Notes under the pieces: model-generated
Databases searched by the model: none
What the model saw: only the letters and a program-made list of their open reading frames with translations
Told to the model about the DNA's origin: nothing
Origin: Marinobacter nanhaiticus D15-8W
Lineage (GTDB): Bacteria; Pseudomonadota; Gammaproteobacteria; Pseudomonadales; Oleiphilaceae
Reading direction: 5' to 3'
Assembly (NCBI RefSeq): GCF_036511935.1
Contig: NZ_AP028878.1
Span: forward strand, 2,480,001 to 2,544,000
DNA: 64,000 nt
Shown: positions 35,397 through 44,019 of the stretch, piece by piece
Position numbering within the stretch: position 1 is the stretch's first letter
Layout of the letters: each line of letters starts with the position of its first letter
Position numbers and translations under genes: made by a program

Positions 35397-36650
35397 CTAC
35401 AGCATGGGATTTTGCTTGTTGCCCGGTTTGGCAAACATGATCTGCGATACGCCAATCGCACGCTCGGAGAAGCCGGCCTCGCAATAACAGAAATAGAAAT
35501 CCCAAAGACGAATGAACGATTCGTCATAGCCCAGCTTTCGGATTTCCTGACGCGCTGCCATAAAGCGCTCTCGCCAATCCTTCAGCGTGCGGGCGTAGTG
35601 GAAACCGAAGTCCTCGGCGTGCGTCATAACTAGGTTGCTTTGCTGCCGGACCGATTCGAACATGGCGCCAAAGGAGGGGATGAAGCTGCCCGGGAAGATG
35701 AATCGCTGGATGAAATCCACATTGTGCAGGGCGCGCTGGTAACGCTGCTCCGGCATGTTGATGGCCTGGATCAACGCCATGCCGTCGGGTTTGAGCAGGG
35801 TACTGATCTGCTGGAAATAGCTGTCGAGATACTGCGGGCCTACCGCCTCGATCATTTCGATGGAGACCAGTTTGTCGTACTGTCCCGTCAGGTCACGGTA
35901 GTCATCGAAAAGCAGGGTGATGCGGTCTTGCAGGCCTGCGTCTTCGATACGCTGTCTTGCCAGATCGAACTGCTCGCGGGAAATGGTCGTGGTAGTGACG
36001 TGGCAGCCATAGTGCCTGGCGGCATGAATCGCGAACCCGCCCCAGCCGGTGCCGATTTCGATCACACGGTCTCCGGGTTGGAGTTCGAGCTTGCGGCAGA
36101 TGCGATCGAGCTTGAACACCGCCGCTTCGTCGAGACTGGTGTTCTCGTCAGCATAGATGGCCGAGGAATACATCAGGGTGGGATCGAGGAACAGTTCGAA
36201 CAGTGCATTTCCCAGGTCGTAATGGGCCTCGATGTTCTTGCGTGAGCCGGTGCGGCTGTTGCGGTTGAGCCAGTGCAGACCTTTCAAAGCGGGTTTGGTT
36301 ACCCAACTGAAACGGTCCTCGAAGGCGTTCATCCGGTCCACGTTCCGAGTGAAGAACCGCAGCAGGGCCGTCAGGTCCGGCGTGCTCCAGTCACCAGCTA
36401 CATAGGCCTCAGCTGCACCGATACTGCCTCCGGTGAGAAGGTCACGCCAGGCGGAAGCATCGTGGATGTGCAGTTCCGCAAGGTCGAACCGCGTATCGCC
36501 ATCGCCGAAGGTGCGCTCTGCCTGGCCATGCTCGACGACACGCAACCGACCGGCTTCGAGTAGTTCCAGCTGTTTACAGACGATCGCTCGTGCCCAGTCG
36601 CTGAGGGGTGATGCGCGCGAGGAGGAACGGGCAGTATTCAGGTTCTCCAT
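35397..36650 (-). CDS. Cyclopropane-fatty-acyl-phospholipid synthase family methyltransferase
   Basis: A 417-residue SAM-dependent enzyme of the Cfa family, which acts on double bonds of phospholipid acyl chains. An N-terminal lipid-binding region (to about 130) is followed by the methyltransferase core with 'DRVIEIGTGWGGFAIHAARH', 'TTTISREQFDLARQRIED', 'VSIEMIEAVGPQYLDSYF' and the C-terminal 'YARTLKDWRERFMA'. True cyclopropanation and simple methylation cannot be told apart by eye. It overlaps the DUF1365 gene by 13 bp. Other members of the family make methylated precursors of furan fatty acids. Confidence 0.9.
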   Translation of the reverse strand: MENLNTARSSSRASPLSDWARAIVCKQLELLEAGRLRVVEHGQAERTFGDGDTRFDLAELHIHDASAWRDLLTGGSIGAAEAYVAGDWSTPDLTALLRFFTRNVDRMNAFEDRFSWVTKPALKGLHWLNRNSRTGSRKNIEAHYDLGNALFELFLDPTLMYSSAIYADENTSLDEAAVFKLDRICRKLELQPGDRVIEIGTGWGGFAIHAARHYGCHVTTTTISREQFDLARQRIEDAGLQDRITLLFDDYRDLTGQYDKLVSIEMIEAVGPQYLDSYFQQISTLLKPDGMALIQAINMPEQRYQRALHNVDFIQRFIFPGSFIPSFGAMFESVRQQSNLVMTHAEDFGFHYARTLKDWRERFMAARQEIRKLGYDESFIRLWDFYFCYCEAGFSERAIGVSQIMFAKPGNKQNPML

Positions 36651-37528
36651 GAGCTTACCTTTCCAGTGCCGGGTACTGCGGTATCGACCCGCTGACCCTG
36701 GTCTTCACGGCCCCGGCGGTAGGCCGGGTCTTCGTGATCGAGTTTGTCGGGGTGGTTCTGAAATACGGCGCCCTTGAGTTTTAGCTTCAGGGCGTGCCAA
36801 TAGATACCACCGGTGACCTTGAGCGTTTCCAGCGGAAAGCGCCGGATGTGGCTATGCACTGTTTTACGAGCGAGAGGGGTACGTTGGACTTCAAGCGTTG
36901 CATCGAAAACCTTCTGTCCTTCCCGGTTTACGTTCATATGGATACGCAACTCAGGTCCGCGGAAGCTGAACAGCCACTGGTATTCCTGATCCATCGGGTT
37001 ATAGGGCGAGACATGGAATCGCTTGCTGAATACGAATCGCTGGCTAGTCCATCCAGCCTTGCCTTGCTGCACCGGGGCGCTTTCCAACACGTAGATGTGG
37101 CGCTCCCGCCAGGGGGTATTGGTGATCTGCGCCGCGATGACTTTCGGCACGGCGCCTTCCATGGAGGATTCCCCAGCGGCGTAGCAGCAATAGAAGCTGA
37201 CGGGATTGAATACGTACCCCAAGTACCGTGGATGGGTAATCAGCTCAATGCGTCCGTCGGGACGCCAACCGGTTGCGTGCTGGACCTGGTCCTGGACCGC
37301 CGTCTTGAGATCCGGCTCTTCGGGCCGAAAATAGTCCGCCCGTCGCAGGGATATCCAGTTACGCCGCTCGACCGACATCCAGCGGCTTAAAGCGCCCACG
37401 CGGTGCCACTCGTCCAGATCCAGTGCCAACATACCGGTGTTGTACTGGAAAACATGATGAACCGGGCGCAAGCGGCGGTGGCGGATCCGGCCGCTGAGCC
37501 ACTGGCTATTGAGGGGGCGGGTATCCAT
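36638..37528 (-). CDS. DUF1365 domain-containing protein
   Basis: A ~296-residue protein of the DUF1365 family from ATG 37528 ('MDTRPLNSQW'). Hallmarks are the early 'GRIRHRRLRPVHHVFQYNTGM', 'THPRYLGYVFNPVSFYCCYA' and 'VFSKRFHVSPYNPMDQEYQW'. DUF1365 genes are almost always next to an FAD oxidoreductase and a Cfa-like methyltransferase, as here, but no reaction has been firmly assigned. The start follows the stop codon of the FAD gene by two bases, and the end overlaps cfa by 13 bp. Confidence 0.9.
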   Translation of the reverse strand: MDTRPLNSQWLSGRIRHRRLRPVHHVFQYNTGMLALDLDEWHRVGALSRWMSVERRNWISLRRADYFRPEEPDLKTAVQDQVQHATGWRPDGRIELITHPRYLGYVFNPVSFYCCYAAGESSMEGAVPKVIAAQITNTPWRERHIYVLESAPVQQGKAGWTSQRFVFSKRFHVSPYNPMDQEYQWLFSFRGPELRIHMNVNREGQKVFDATLEVQRTPLARKTVHSHIRRFPLETLKVTGGIYWHALKLKLKGAVFQNHPDKLDHEDPAYRRGREDQGQRVDTAVPGTGKVSSWRT

Positions 37529-37530
37529 CC

Positions 37531-38793
37531 TTACAGTCCTACGCCGAACGCTTCGGTCACCCGCAGTGCGCTGCGCACGCCGTCTTCGTGAAACCCGTTG
37601 AACCAATAGGCGCCGCAGTAGTGGGTCCGGTTATTATTGCCGATCTCGCCATACCGCTGCTGCGCATGCACCGCATCGAGGGTAAATACCGGGTGGGCGT
37701 AACGATAACGCTCGATGATCTTCCGGGGATCGATGGCCTGGCTGCGATTCAGTGTGACGCAGAAGGTTTCCGGGGCCTCATGGAAATTCTGCAGGATGTT
37801 CATGTTATAGGTGACCGAAACCGGCTCAGTGCTATGTTCCGGAATAAAGTAGTTCCACGCCGCCCAGGCCTTTCGGTTGTTCGGCAGTAAGCGGCTGTCC
37901 GTATGCAGGACGACGTCGTTCTCCTGGTACCCGATGGCGCCGAGGATGTCGCGCTCGGCGTCGGTTGGATCTCTCAACATGGCCAGCGCCTGGTCGCTAT
38001 GACAGGCGATGACGACCTGGTCGAAACTCTCCATTTGCCCGCCGGATTCCACGTCAACCCGGTCCCCGTATCGTCTGACGCCGGATACCGGCGAATTGAT
38101 CCGGACGCTACCGCCCAGCTTATCCATCATACGCCTCACATAGCTGACCGAGCCTCCCGTCAGTACGCGCCAGGTTGGACGATCGTCAACGGAAAGCATG
38201 CCGTGATTGTTGAAGAACTGGAGGAAGAAGCGCACCGGAAACTGTTCCAGCATGATCTCCGGTGCCGACCAGATGGCAGCCCCCATGGGCACGATGTAGA
38301 AGTCGCGAAAATAGCGGGAATAGCCATTACGGCTGAGATAGTCCCCGAGCGTTTCGCTGTCGGAAATACGGTCGGCGTGCAGGTCGGCCCGGGTTTGACG
38401 GTTAAAACGCAGGATTTCCGTGATCATGCGGATGAAGGGGACATTCACGACATTGCGGCGCTGGGCAAACAGGGTATCGAGACTGGTACCGTTGTATTCG
38501 AGTCCTGATCGGTCGTCGGCCACACTGAAACTCATGGAGCTTTCTTCCGACTCGACGCCCAGGCGATCCATCAGCTTGATGAAATTTGGGTAGGTCCAGT
38601 CGTTGAATACGATAAAGCCCGTGTTGACCGGCCATTCCCTTCCGTCGAGCGTGACCGGTCGCGTATTGGTATGGCCACCGGCGTAATCTTCGGCTTCGAA
38701 GACAGTGACATCATGTTGGTCAGCGAGGAGCCAGGCGCTGGTCAGGCCAGCCACCCCGCTGCCAATAACAGCGATGCGTTGTCGTTGGTTCAT
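37531..38793 (-). CDS. FAD-dependent amine-oxidase-like oxidoreductase
   Basis: A 420-residue flavoprotein. The N-terminal dinucleotide-binding motif 'IAVIGSGVAGLTSAWLLA' is followed by 'FEAEDYAGGHTNT', a family signature. Late 'YCGAYWFNGFHEDGVRSALR' marks the FAD-binding C-terminus. It belongs to the COG2907-type NAD/FAD-binding proteins that travel with DUF1365 and Cfa. A role as an acyl-chain desaturase or oxidase acting after or before methylation is inferred from partners. It overlaps the SDR gene by four bases. Confidence 0.9.
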   Translation of the reverse strand: MNQRQRIAVIGSGVAGLTSAWLLADQHDVTVFEAEDYAGGHTNTRPVTLDGREWPVNTGFIVFNDWTYPNFIKLMDRLGVESEESSMSFSVADDRSGLEYNGTSLDTLFAQRRNVVNVPFIRMITEILRFNRQTRADLHADRISDSETLGDYLSRNGYSRYFRDFYIVPMGAAIWSAPEIMLEQFPVRFFLQFFNNHGMLSVDDRPTWRVLTGGSVSYVRRMMDKLGGSVRINSPVSGVRRYGDRVDVESGGQMESFDQVVIACHSDQALAMLRDPTDAERDILGAIGYQENDVVLHTDSRLLPNNRKAWAAWNYFIPEHSTEPVSVTYNMNILQNFHEAPETFCVTLNRSQAIDPRKIIERYRYAHPVFTLDAVHAQQRYGEIGNNNRTHYCGAYWFNGFHEDGVRSALRVTEAFGVGL

Positions 38794-39590
38794 GGGTTAT
38801 CTTCCCGGGATTTGCGAGTCATGCGGGCGGCCATGGCATCGACCAGTCGCTGTGGCAGGGCGCCGAGCAGTTTCAGTGTCAGCGTGAAACGTTTGGGGAA
38901 GTCGATTTCCGTAGCACCTTTTTTCAGCCCCTTGAGAATACGATCCGCCGCATCGTTCGGTTGGATCAGGAAGGGCATGGGGAAGTCGTTCCTCTCGGTG
39001 AGCGGGGTCTTCACGAAGCCTGGCGAGACCACCGTGACCTTGATGCCCTCCAGCGCGAGGTCCGCGCGCAGGGACTGGGCAAAATAGGTCAGCGCTGCCT
39101 TGGAGGCACCGTAGCCCTCTGCGCGTCCGAATGGAAACCACCAGGCAGACGAGCTGACGATCACCAGATGCGCCGGCAAGTCCTGCTGGCGGGCTTCGCG
39201 CAATGCGGGCAATACCGCTTCCACACTACGCACGGAGCCGGTGAAATTGGTGGTCATGTTCTTCTCGACAATCTCGGCACTGAAATGCCTGACGTCCAGG
39301 TATTCACAAGTGCCGGCGTTGAGAATCGCCATCTGTACCGGGGCCTGGGCCTCGAAGGTTTCCTTCAGCCTCGTGAGGTCGTGGGCATCGGTCGTATCAG
39401 CCGGGGCAACGGTCACCTGATGAGGGAAGCGGGACGCCAACTGTTCCAGGGGTTCCCTTCGTCGCCCGCTGGCGATGAGATGATGCCCGTCCCTGAGCAG
39501 GGCTTCTGCCAGATGGTTGCCGATGCCCGACGTGGCGCCGGTCAGCCAGATGGTCGCGGGAACATCGAGCACGTGATGCCGTTCACTCAT
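38790..39590 (-). CDS. Short-chain dehydrogenase/reductase
   Basis: About 266 residues from ATG 39590 ('MSERHHVLDVP'). SDR landmarks are 'LTGATSGIGNHLAEALL' (cofactor loop), 'AILNAG', the Ser of 'VIVSSSAWWF' and the catalytic YxxxK in 'EGYGASKAALTYFAQ'. An Arg-rich 'ASGRRREP' after strand 2 suggests NADP(H). It is coupled to its neighbours by four-base overlaps at both ends. The substrate is unknown; an oxidised lipid or acyl intermediate fits the operon. Confidence 0.9.
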   Translation of the reverse strand: MSERHHVLDVPATIWLTGATSGIGNHLAEALLRDGHHLIASGRRREPLEQLASRFPHQVTVAPADTTDAHDLTRLKETFEAQAPVQMAILNAGTCEYLDVRHFSAEIVEKNMTTNFTGSVRSVEAVLPALREARQQDLPAHLVIVSSSAWWFPFGRAEGYGASKAALTYFAQSLRADLALEGIKVTVVSPGFVKTPLTERNDFPMPFLIQPNDAADRILKGLKKGATEIDFPKRFTLTLKLLGALPQRLVDAMAARMTRKSREDNP

Positions 39591-40021
39591 GCTGCGTATT
39601 TCCTTAGCCAGCGCACGGCGGTACCGAGCACCGGCACATTTTCGTAGAGTAACTGCCCCGCATCGAAGTAGTCGCGATGCAGGACGACCTTGTCGTCGAC
39701 GATGCGCAATCGGCTGATGCCTTCCACCTGGACGGGCTGTCCGCGACGGATGCGCTTGTGCTGTAGCGTCATGGTCCAGGGCAGGCACACGCCTTGCTCG
39801 CCGCGGACCGCTTCGTCGAAGTCGAAGCTGCAACTGATAACGTTGGCATAGGCGCTGGTGAAGTACCTGCCGAGTTCGTTGAGGCCGTGGACCGAAACGA
39901 ACGGATCGGTAAATATCACGTCCTGTGCGTAGACATCATCCAGCTCACCCAGTTGATGAGCCGACATTTCGTTGAACAGGGCCTTAAACCGGTCCAGACA
40001 CGGGGAAAAGGTTGAACTCAT
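39587..40021 (-). CDS. NTF2-like (SnoaL-type) protein
   Basis: A 144-residue single-domain cone-shaped-fold protein: 'YAQDVIFTDPFVSVHGLNEL', 'YFTSAYANVISCSFDFDEAV', 'VEGISRLRIVDDKVVLHRDYFD'. Such proteins often act as isomerases, dehydratases or ligand binders. It regularly accompanies the SDR-FAD-DUF1365-cfa set. It overlaps the desaturase stop and the SDR start by four bases each. Confidence 0.85.
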   Translation of the reverse strand: MSSTFSPCLDRFKALFNEMSAHQLGELDDVYAQDVIFTDPFVSVHGLNELGRYFTSAYANVISCSFDFDEAVRGEQGVCLPWTMTLQHKRIRRGQPVQVEGISRLRIVDDKVVLHRDYFDAGQLLYENVPVLGTAVRWLRKYAA

Positions 40022-40977
40022 GACAGCCTCCTGGCGTGTTCGCGATCCAGCTTGACGGTTTCATCCCGGATTTTTTCCGGTAAACGGTTGAGATCGTGGA
40101 TGATGCCGAGTTTTTCCATGCTCCACAGCAAGTAGTAAGTCACGTCGATCTCGTACCAACGAAAACCCTGGCGGGCACTGAGGGGCCAGCGATGATGGTT
40201 GTTGTGCCAGCCTTCACCCAGGGTTATCAGCGCGAGCCAGAAATTGTTGCGGCTATCGTCCGGCGTCTCGAAACGGCGCCGTCCCCAAACGTGGGCGAGA
40301 GAATTGATGGACACGGTAGCGTGAAACAGCAGCACCGTTGAAATAAAGAAACCCCAGACGACCAGCTGCAGGCCGTTGGTGCGCAGGCCGGGCGCCCAGA
40401 CCGCAAGTACTTCACCTATGCCGTAGATCAGGGCCAGGCAAGCGGCCGGCACCAGCGCATCGAAGCGATTAATGAACCGCAGTTCCGGATACTTGAGCCA
40501 GTCCCGCACCCGGCGCTCGTCCATGACAAACCCGGCATCGCAGGTGAACCAGCCGATGTGGGACCACCAGAAGCCGCCATGCTGCGGTGAATGCAGGTCT
40601 TCCGGTGCATCCGAATGCTGATGGTGATGCCGGTGGTGGGCCGCCCACCAGAGCGGACCGCGTTGGGCCGCGCTTGCGCCGAGAAGTGCAAAGACGAATT
40701 GCCACCCGCGGCTCGTCTTGAATGTCTTGTGTGAAAAATAGCGGTGATAGAAGGCGGTGATTGCAAACATGCGTAGAAGGAAAAAGGCAGCAGCAAAGCC
40801 CACGGCGAACAGGCTGACGCCGGTGTAGAAGGCCAGCAGACACAACGCATGAAGTGCTAGGAAAGGGAGCACCCTGACCGCGTTGAAGCGCCGCGAGCCA
40901 CGGTCCAGGTGATCTGAATGGGCTTCAGAGTCGAACCACCTCTGAATGCTATAAAGACAATGTTGAACTCGAGTCAT
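40018..40977 (-). CDS. Membrane acyl-CoA desaturase, first gene of the acyl-modification operon
   Basis: A di-iron delta-9-type fatty acid desaturase. The three His boxes are visible: 'HRYFSHKTF', 'HHRHHHQHSD' and 'EGWHNNHHRWP'. Several membrane helices are present, and the C-terminus is basic. It introduces a cis double bond in acyl chains, the site on which Cfa-like enzymes act. Start uncertain: ATG 40977 ('MTRVQHCLYS') resembles the family start best, but the frame stays open to an ATG at 41133, and neither has a strong ribosome site. If 41133 is used, only 44 bp separate it from the divergent gene. Confidence 0.88.
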   Translation of the reverse strand: MTRVQHCLYSIQRWFDSEAHSDHLDRGSRRFNAVRVLPFLALHALCLLAFYTGVSLFAVGFAAAFFLLRMFAITAFYHRYFSHKTFKTSRGWQFVFALLGASAAQRGPLWWAAHHRHHHQHSDAPEDLHSPQHGGFWWSHIGWFTCDAGFVMDERRVRDWLKYPELRFINRFDALVPAACLALIYGIGEVLAVWAPGLRTNGLQLVVWGFFISTVLLFHATVSINSLAHVWGRRRFETPDDSRNNFWLALITLGEGWHNNHHRWPLSARQGFRWYEIDVTYYLLWSMEKLGIIHDLNRLPEKIRDETVKLDREHARRLS

Positions 40978-41165
40978 TGAAGTCGACGCCTTTACACGGG
41001 TAAACAGGTGGCCTGCCAGACGGCCAATTAGCGCTGTCAGCGCGGTTAATCCAACGTAAGCCTCGATCCCTGGCTTCACGTGTGGGCGGCTCTTCGCGAT
41101 GGGACTCCCTGTCGATGAAAGCACTCTCGACATAAACCGAAACGACAGAAACTATACGTTTAAAA

Positions 41166-41177
41166 CCAAATATTTGG
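41166..41177. promoter_or_regulatory. Perfect 12-bp palindrome CCAAATATTTGG before the divergent FAD gene
   Basis: CCAAATATTTGG sits immediately 5' of the ATG at 41178, in the AT-rich region between the desaturase operon and the divergent renalase-like gene. Its position suits an operator controlling either side. No regulator gene is adjacent. Confidence 0.4.
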
Positions 41178-42245
41178 ATGCACAAAATCAAAATGGCTAA
41201 CACAAGCGAGTCTGCCAATCTCATACGTTCAGTCGCGATTATCGGTTCAGGGATGAGTGGATTGACTGCTGCGACACGCCTGAAAGACGCCGGGGTGAGC
41301 GTTGTCCTCTTCGAGAAGAGCCGAGGCCCTGGCGGGCGATTGGCGGCCAAGCGAGTGGGTGATGGCGCAATCGATATCGGCGCGCAGTATTTCACGATTC
41401 GTTCCGACGATTTTCGCGAGTTCCTCGACACCTACGCTGGCAAGGATTGCTACGCTCAGTGGGACGGAAAGCTGCGTTACCAAACGCCTGATAAGCGCTG
41501 GACAGCTTTTCGCGCCAGCACGCGCTACGTTGGGGTACCGCGAATGACCGCCATTTCCCGGGCTCTGTCTGCCGGCCTGGATATCCGCTTTGAAACCCGC
41601 ATCAGTCATCTCGCGCGGGACGAAAACCAGAAGTGGTTGGTATTCGATGCCGATGAACAGGTGGAAGGGCATTTCGACGCGGTTATCGTTACGACGCCGC
41701 CCGCGCAGGCCCGGGATTTAATGATCGACTCGGGGCTGGATATTTCCCTACAGGACCCGGTATTCCATGACTATCCTCTGCAGGCATGCTGGACCGTGGC
41801 CGCCCGGTTTTCCGAGCCGGTACCGTTCGACGGTGATGGGTTGAGTGCGGAGCATCCGATCCTGCAATGGGCGGCCAACAATTCAAGCAAACCTGGGCGG
41901 GCGAGCAAAGCGGACGGTGGAGTCGAAGGCGATTGGTGGGTACTCCATGCCAGGGCTGACTGGTCGGAAATGCATCAGCATGCCTCAGCAGACTGGGTCC
42001 GTGAACAGATGCTCAACGGCTTCGCTGAGGTGATCGATGCCCCAGTCCGGGCAGAGGAAAGCCGCATCCATCGCTGGCTCTACGCGAAGACTGCGAGCGA
42101 CCAGAAGGCTCCAGGGCACCGCTGGTACCCGGTATTACGGGTGGGGCTTTGCGGGGACTGGCTACAGGGTGGACGCGTGGAAGGGGCATTCGAAAGCGCC
42201 GGGAGCCTGTTGGACGAGCTACGGCAACGCGGCGCCATTCGCTGA
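41178..42245 (+). CDS. Renalase-like FAD-dependent oxidoreductase
   Basis: A 355-residue flavoprotein: 'VAIIGSGMSGLTAATRL', 'LFEKSRGPGGRLAAKRV', 'IDIGAQYFTIRSDDF' and the C-terminal 'VGLCGDWLQGGRVEGAFESA'. These match bacterial renalase-type proteins, which oxidise aberrant dihydro-NAD(P)H isomers; other functions are possible. It is divergent from the desaturase operon and may share its control region. An alternative start is ATG 41193. It is convergent with the HD-domain gene, nine bp apart. Confidence 0.85.
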   Translation: MHKIKMANTSESANLIRSVAIIGSGMSGLTAATRLKDAGVSVVLFEKSRGPGGRLAAKRVGDGAIDIGAQYFTIRSDDFREFLDTYAGKDCYAQWDGKLRYQTPDKRWTAFRASTRYVGVPRMTAISRALSAGLDIRFETRISHLARDENQKWLVFDADEQVEGHFDAVIVTTPPAQARDLMIDSGLDISLQDPVFHDYPLQACWTVAARFSEPVPFDGDGLSAEHPILQWAANNSSKPGRASKADGGVEGDWWVLHARADWSEMHQHASADWVREQMLNGFAEVIDAPVRAEESRIHRWLYAKTASDQKAPGHRWYPVLRVGLCGDWLQGGRVEGAFESAGSLLDELRQRGAIR

Positions 42246-42254
42246 ATACTCGGT

Positions 42255-43721
42255 TCAACGGGACCGCAGTATTTTCGGACGGCGGTAAAAATGGGTAATG
42301 GTGCCATCGCCGAACTTGGTGAAGAACGCGCTGACATCGGTAATACGCCGCAGGTGGCGTTTACCCGATACCGGTTCGCGAACCAGGACCTTGATACCGT
42401 TGAAGTTGTCCTGGATGTTGGAGAAGCGGGCACGCATCGTGCAGGTGACCACCTCCGAGCTGTCGGTGCCGAGGCTGGCGGCCAACTGCTGGCAGTGAAC
42501 CTGTTGGCCAGAGGCGTCGAGGTTTTCCAGGGTGTCCAGGTGCTCTAGCTTGACGCGGTCGACGATGCACTTCGAATAGCTTTTCGGCTCCCGGCGGGCC
42601 TTGCGGCGGAATGCCTCCCAGAAGAAGTTATCGGTCAATTCGGCAAAATGATCCATCCGGCTCAGGCAGAGATCGACCCACTCGAAGGTTTCGGTATCAT
42701 CGAGCACCTCGTTGATCGCTTCACGCAACAGCCAGTCAAAGCCGAGCGCGGTCTTATGCGCGTATACCTTGCGGTACATCTGGTGCCGGCTATAGACGAA
42801 GTCTTCCAGTGCTCCCAGGCCCTTATGGGTGATGGCCAAGCCAAGCCAGGGTTCCTCTACGGTCCAACCGAAACGCAGGTTGCTGAGCAGGTGATCCAGG
42901 TTGAAGCCACCGATGGTGACCGACGAGTGGAAACCATCCCGTAGCATGTAGTCCGCACGATCCGCATCGATCTCGCCGGATACGATTGACGACAGCAGGT
43001 CCATCACCAGCCGTGGTGTCGACGTGTCCTGTAGTGCACCTGCGTTGGCGTCCGGTCCTGCAATGAAGGACCAGAAGGTCTCGGCATGCTCGCAGAAGGT
43101 TCCCGACGGCGTAACGTCGGTCGTTTCCATGATGCCAAGCACGTCGTCCCGGTGGAGCCCGGCACTGGCCAGGTCGACGCTGTTCAGTACGTCATAGGCC
43201 ACACGGACCGAATAGTGTTCGTGCTCCAGTTCCTCCGGCGGTTCGGCATATATACCCCGTATATCCACGTCTACCCAAAGGTCTTCGAAGCGGTTTGGGC
43301 GGGCCATCAGCTCCTTGATGCGTCGAGCCTGGGTGAACTGATGTGAAAAGCTGGAGTGTCCCGAGTCGTGCAGCAGGCAGGCCAGCCGGATGATCTTCGC
43401 CAGGTAGTCGATAGCATCCAGTTGCGTCATGGTCAGCGATACCTGGCTGCTCAATTGCCGCTCCCGCAGGTAGGCATTGATCATCGAGCGGAACATGCGG
43501 CTGCCCACGTGCATCACGCCAATGCTGTGCAGGAAGCGGGAATGGGTTGCACCGGGGAATACGAGGCTTAGGATGTCGTTCTGGCAGATGTTGCGCAGGC
43601 GCTGGAACAGCGGGTGATCGATCACCTGGATCTCATGGCGATAGAGGGGAATGCCGCCGTGAACCGGATCCATGATCAGCTTGTCATAGGCTCCAAGCAG
43701 GTCGTCAATGGCATTACGCAT
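42255..43721 (-). CDS. HD-domain phosphohydrolase (SAMHD1/dGTPase-like)
   Basis: A 488-residue protein of the COG1078 HD superfamily. It begins 'MRNAIDDLLGAYDKLIMDPVHG', with metal ligands His65 ('SRFLHSIGVMHVG'), His118-Asp119 ('LACLLHDSGHSSFSH') and a later Asp in 'DRADYMLRDGFHSS'. Relatives hydrolyse dNTPs to nucleosides and triphosphate, or nucleotide second messengers. It lies alone, divergent from the receiver-PP2C gene across 298 bp. The substrate is not predictable by eye. Confidence 0.87.
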   Translation of the reverse strand: MRNAIDDLLGAYDKLIMDPVHGGIPLYRHEIQVIDHPLFQRLRNICQNDILSLVFPGATHSRFLHSIGVMHVGSRMFRSMINAYLRERQLSSQVSLTMTQLDAIDYLAKIIRLACLLHDSGHSSFSHQFTQARRIKELMARPNRFEDLWVDVDIRGIYAEPPEELEHEHYSVRVAYDVLNSVDLASAGLHRDDVLGIMETTDVTPSGTFCEHAETFWSFIAGPDANAGALQDTSTPRLVMDLLSSIVSGEIDADRADYMLRDGFHSSVTIGGFNLDHLLSNLRFGWTVEEPWLGLAITHKGLGALEDFVYSRHQMYRKVYAHKTALGFDWLLREAINEVLDDTETFEWVDLCLSRMDHFAELTDNFFWEAFRRKARREPKSYSKCIVDRVKLEHLDTLENLDASGQQVHCQQLAASLGTDSSEVVTCTMRARFSNIQDNFNGIKVLVREPVSGKRHLRRITDVSAFFTKFGDGTITHFYRRPKILRSR

Positions 43722-44019
43722 TACTGCAATGGCCTCCTGTGGCTGTAGCCCGTGTTTTAACCGGCTTCCGGATCAATCGACTTAACCTGACTCAGCCGAC
43801 TGAGATGTTTCATCGGGTTTATCGTGTTTCAACCGGATTCCCGGGGTTACCTAAAACGCCAGGACTTTTGCAAAGCGTTGCTTGTTATATCGCACCGCCA
43901 TGCCAGAATAGCGGAAAGGGCGGTACGTTGTCGTCGTTGGGAGTCCTTGATCGACCCCATCGCCGGGGTTAGGGTCGGCAGACCTGAGGATTCGCGAGTG
44001 TTGTCGGAGGTAGTATCCA

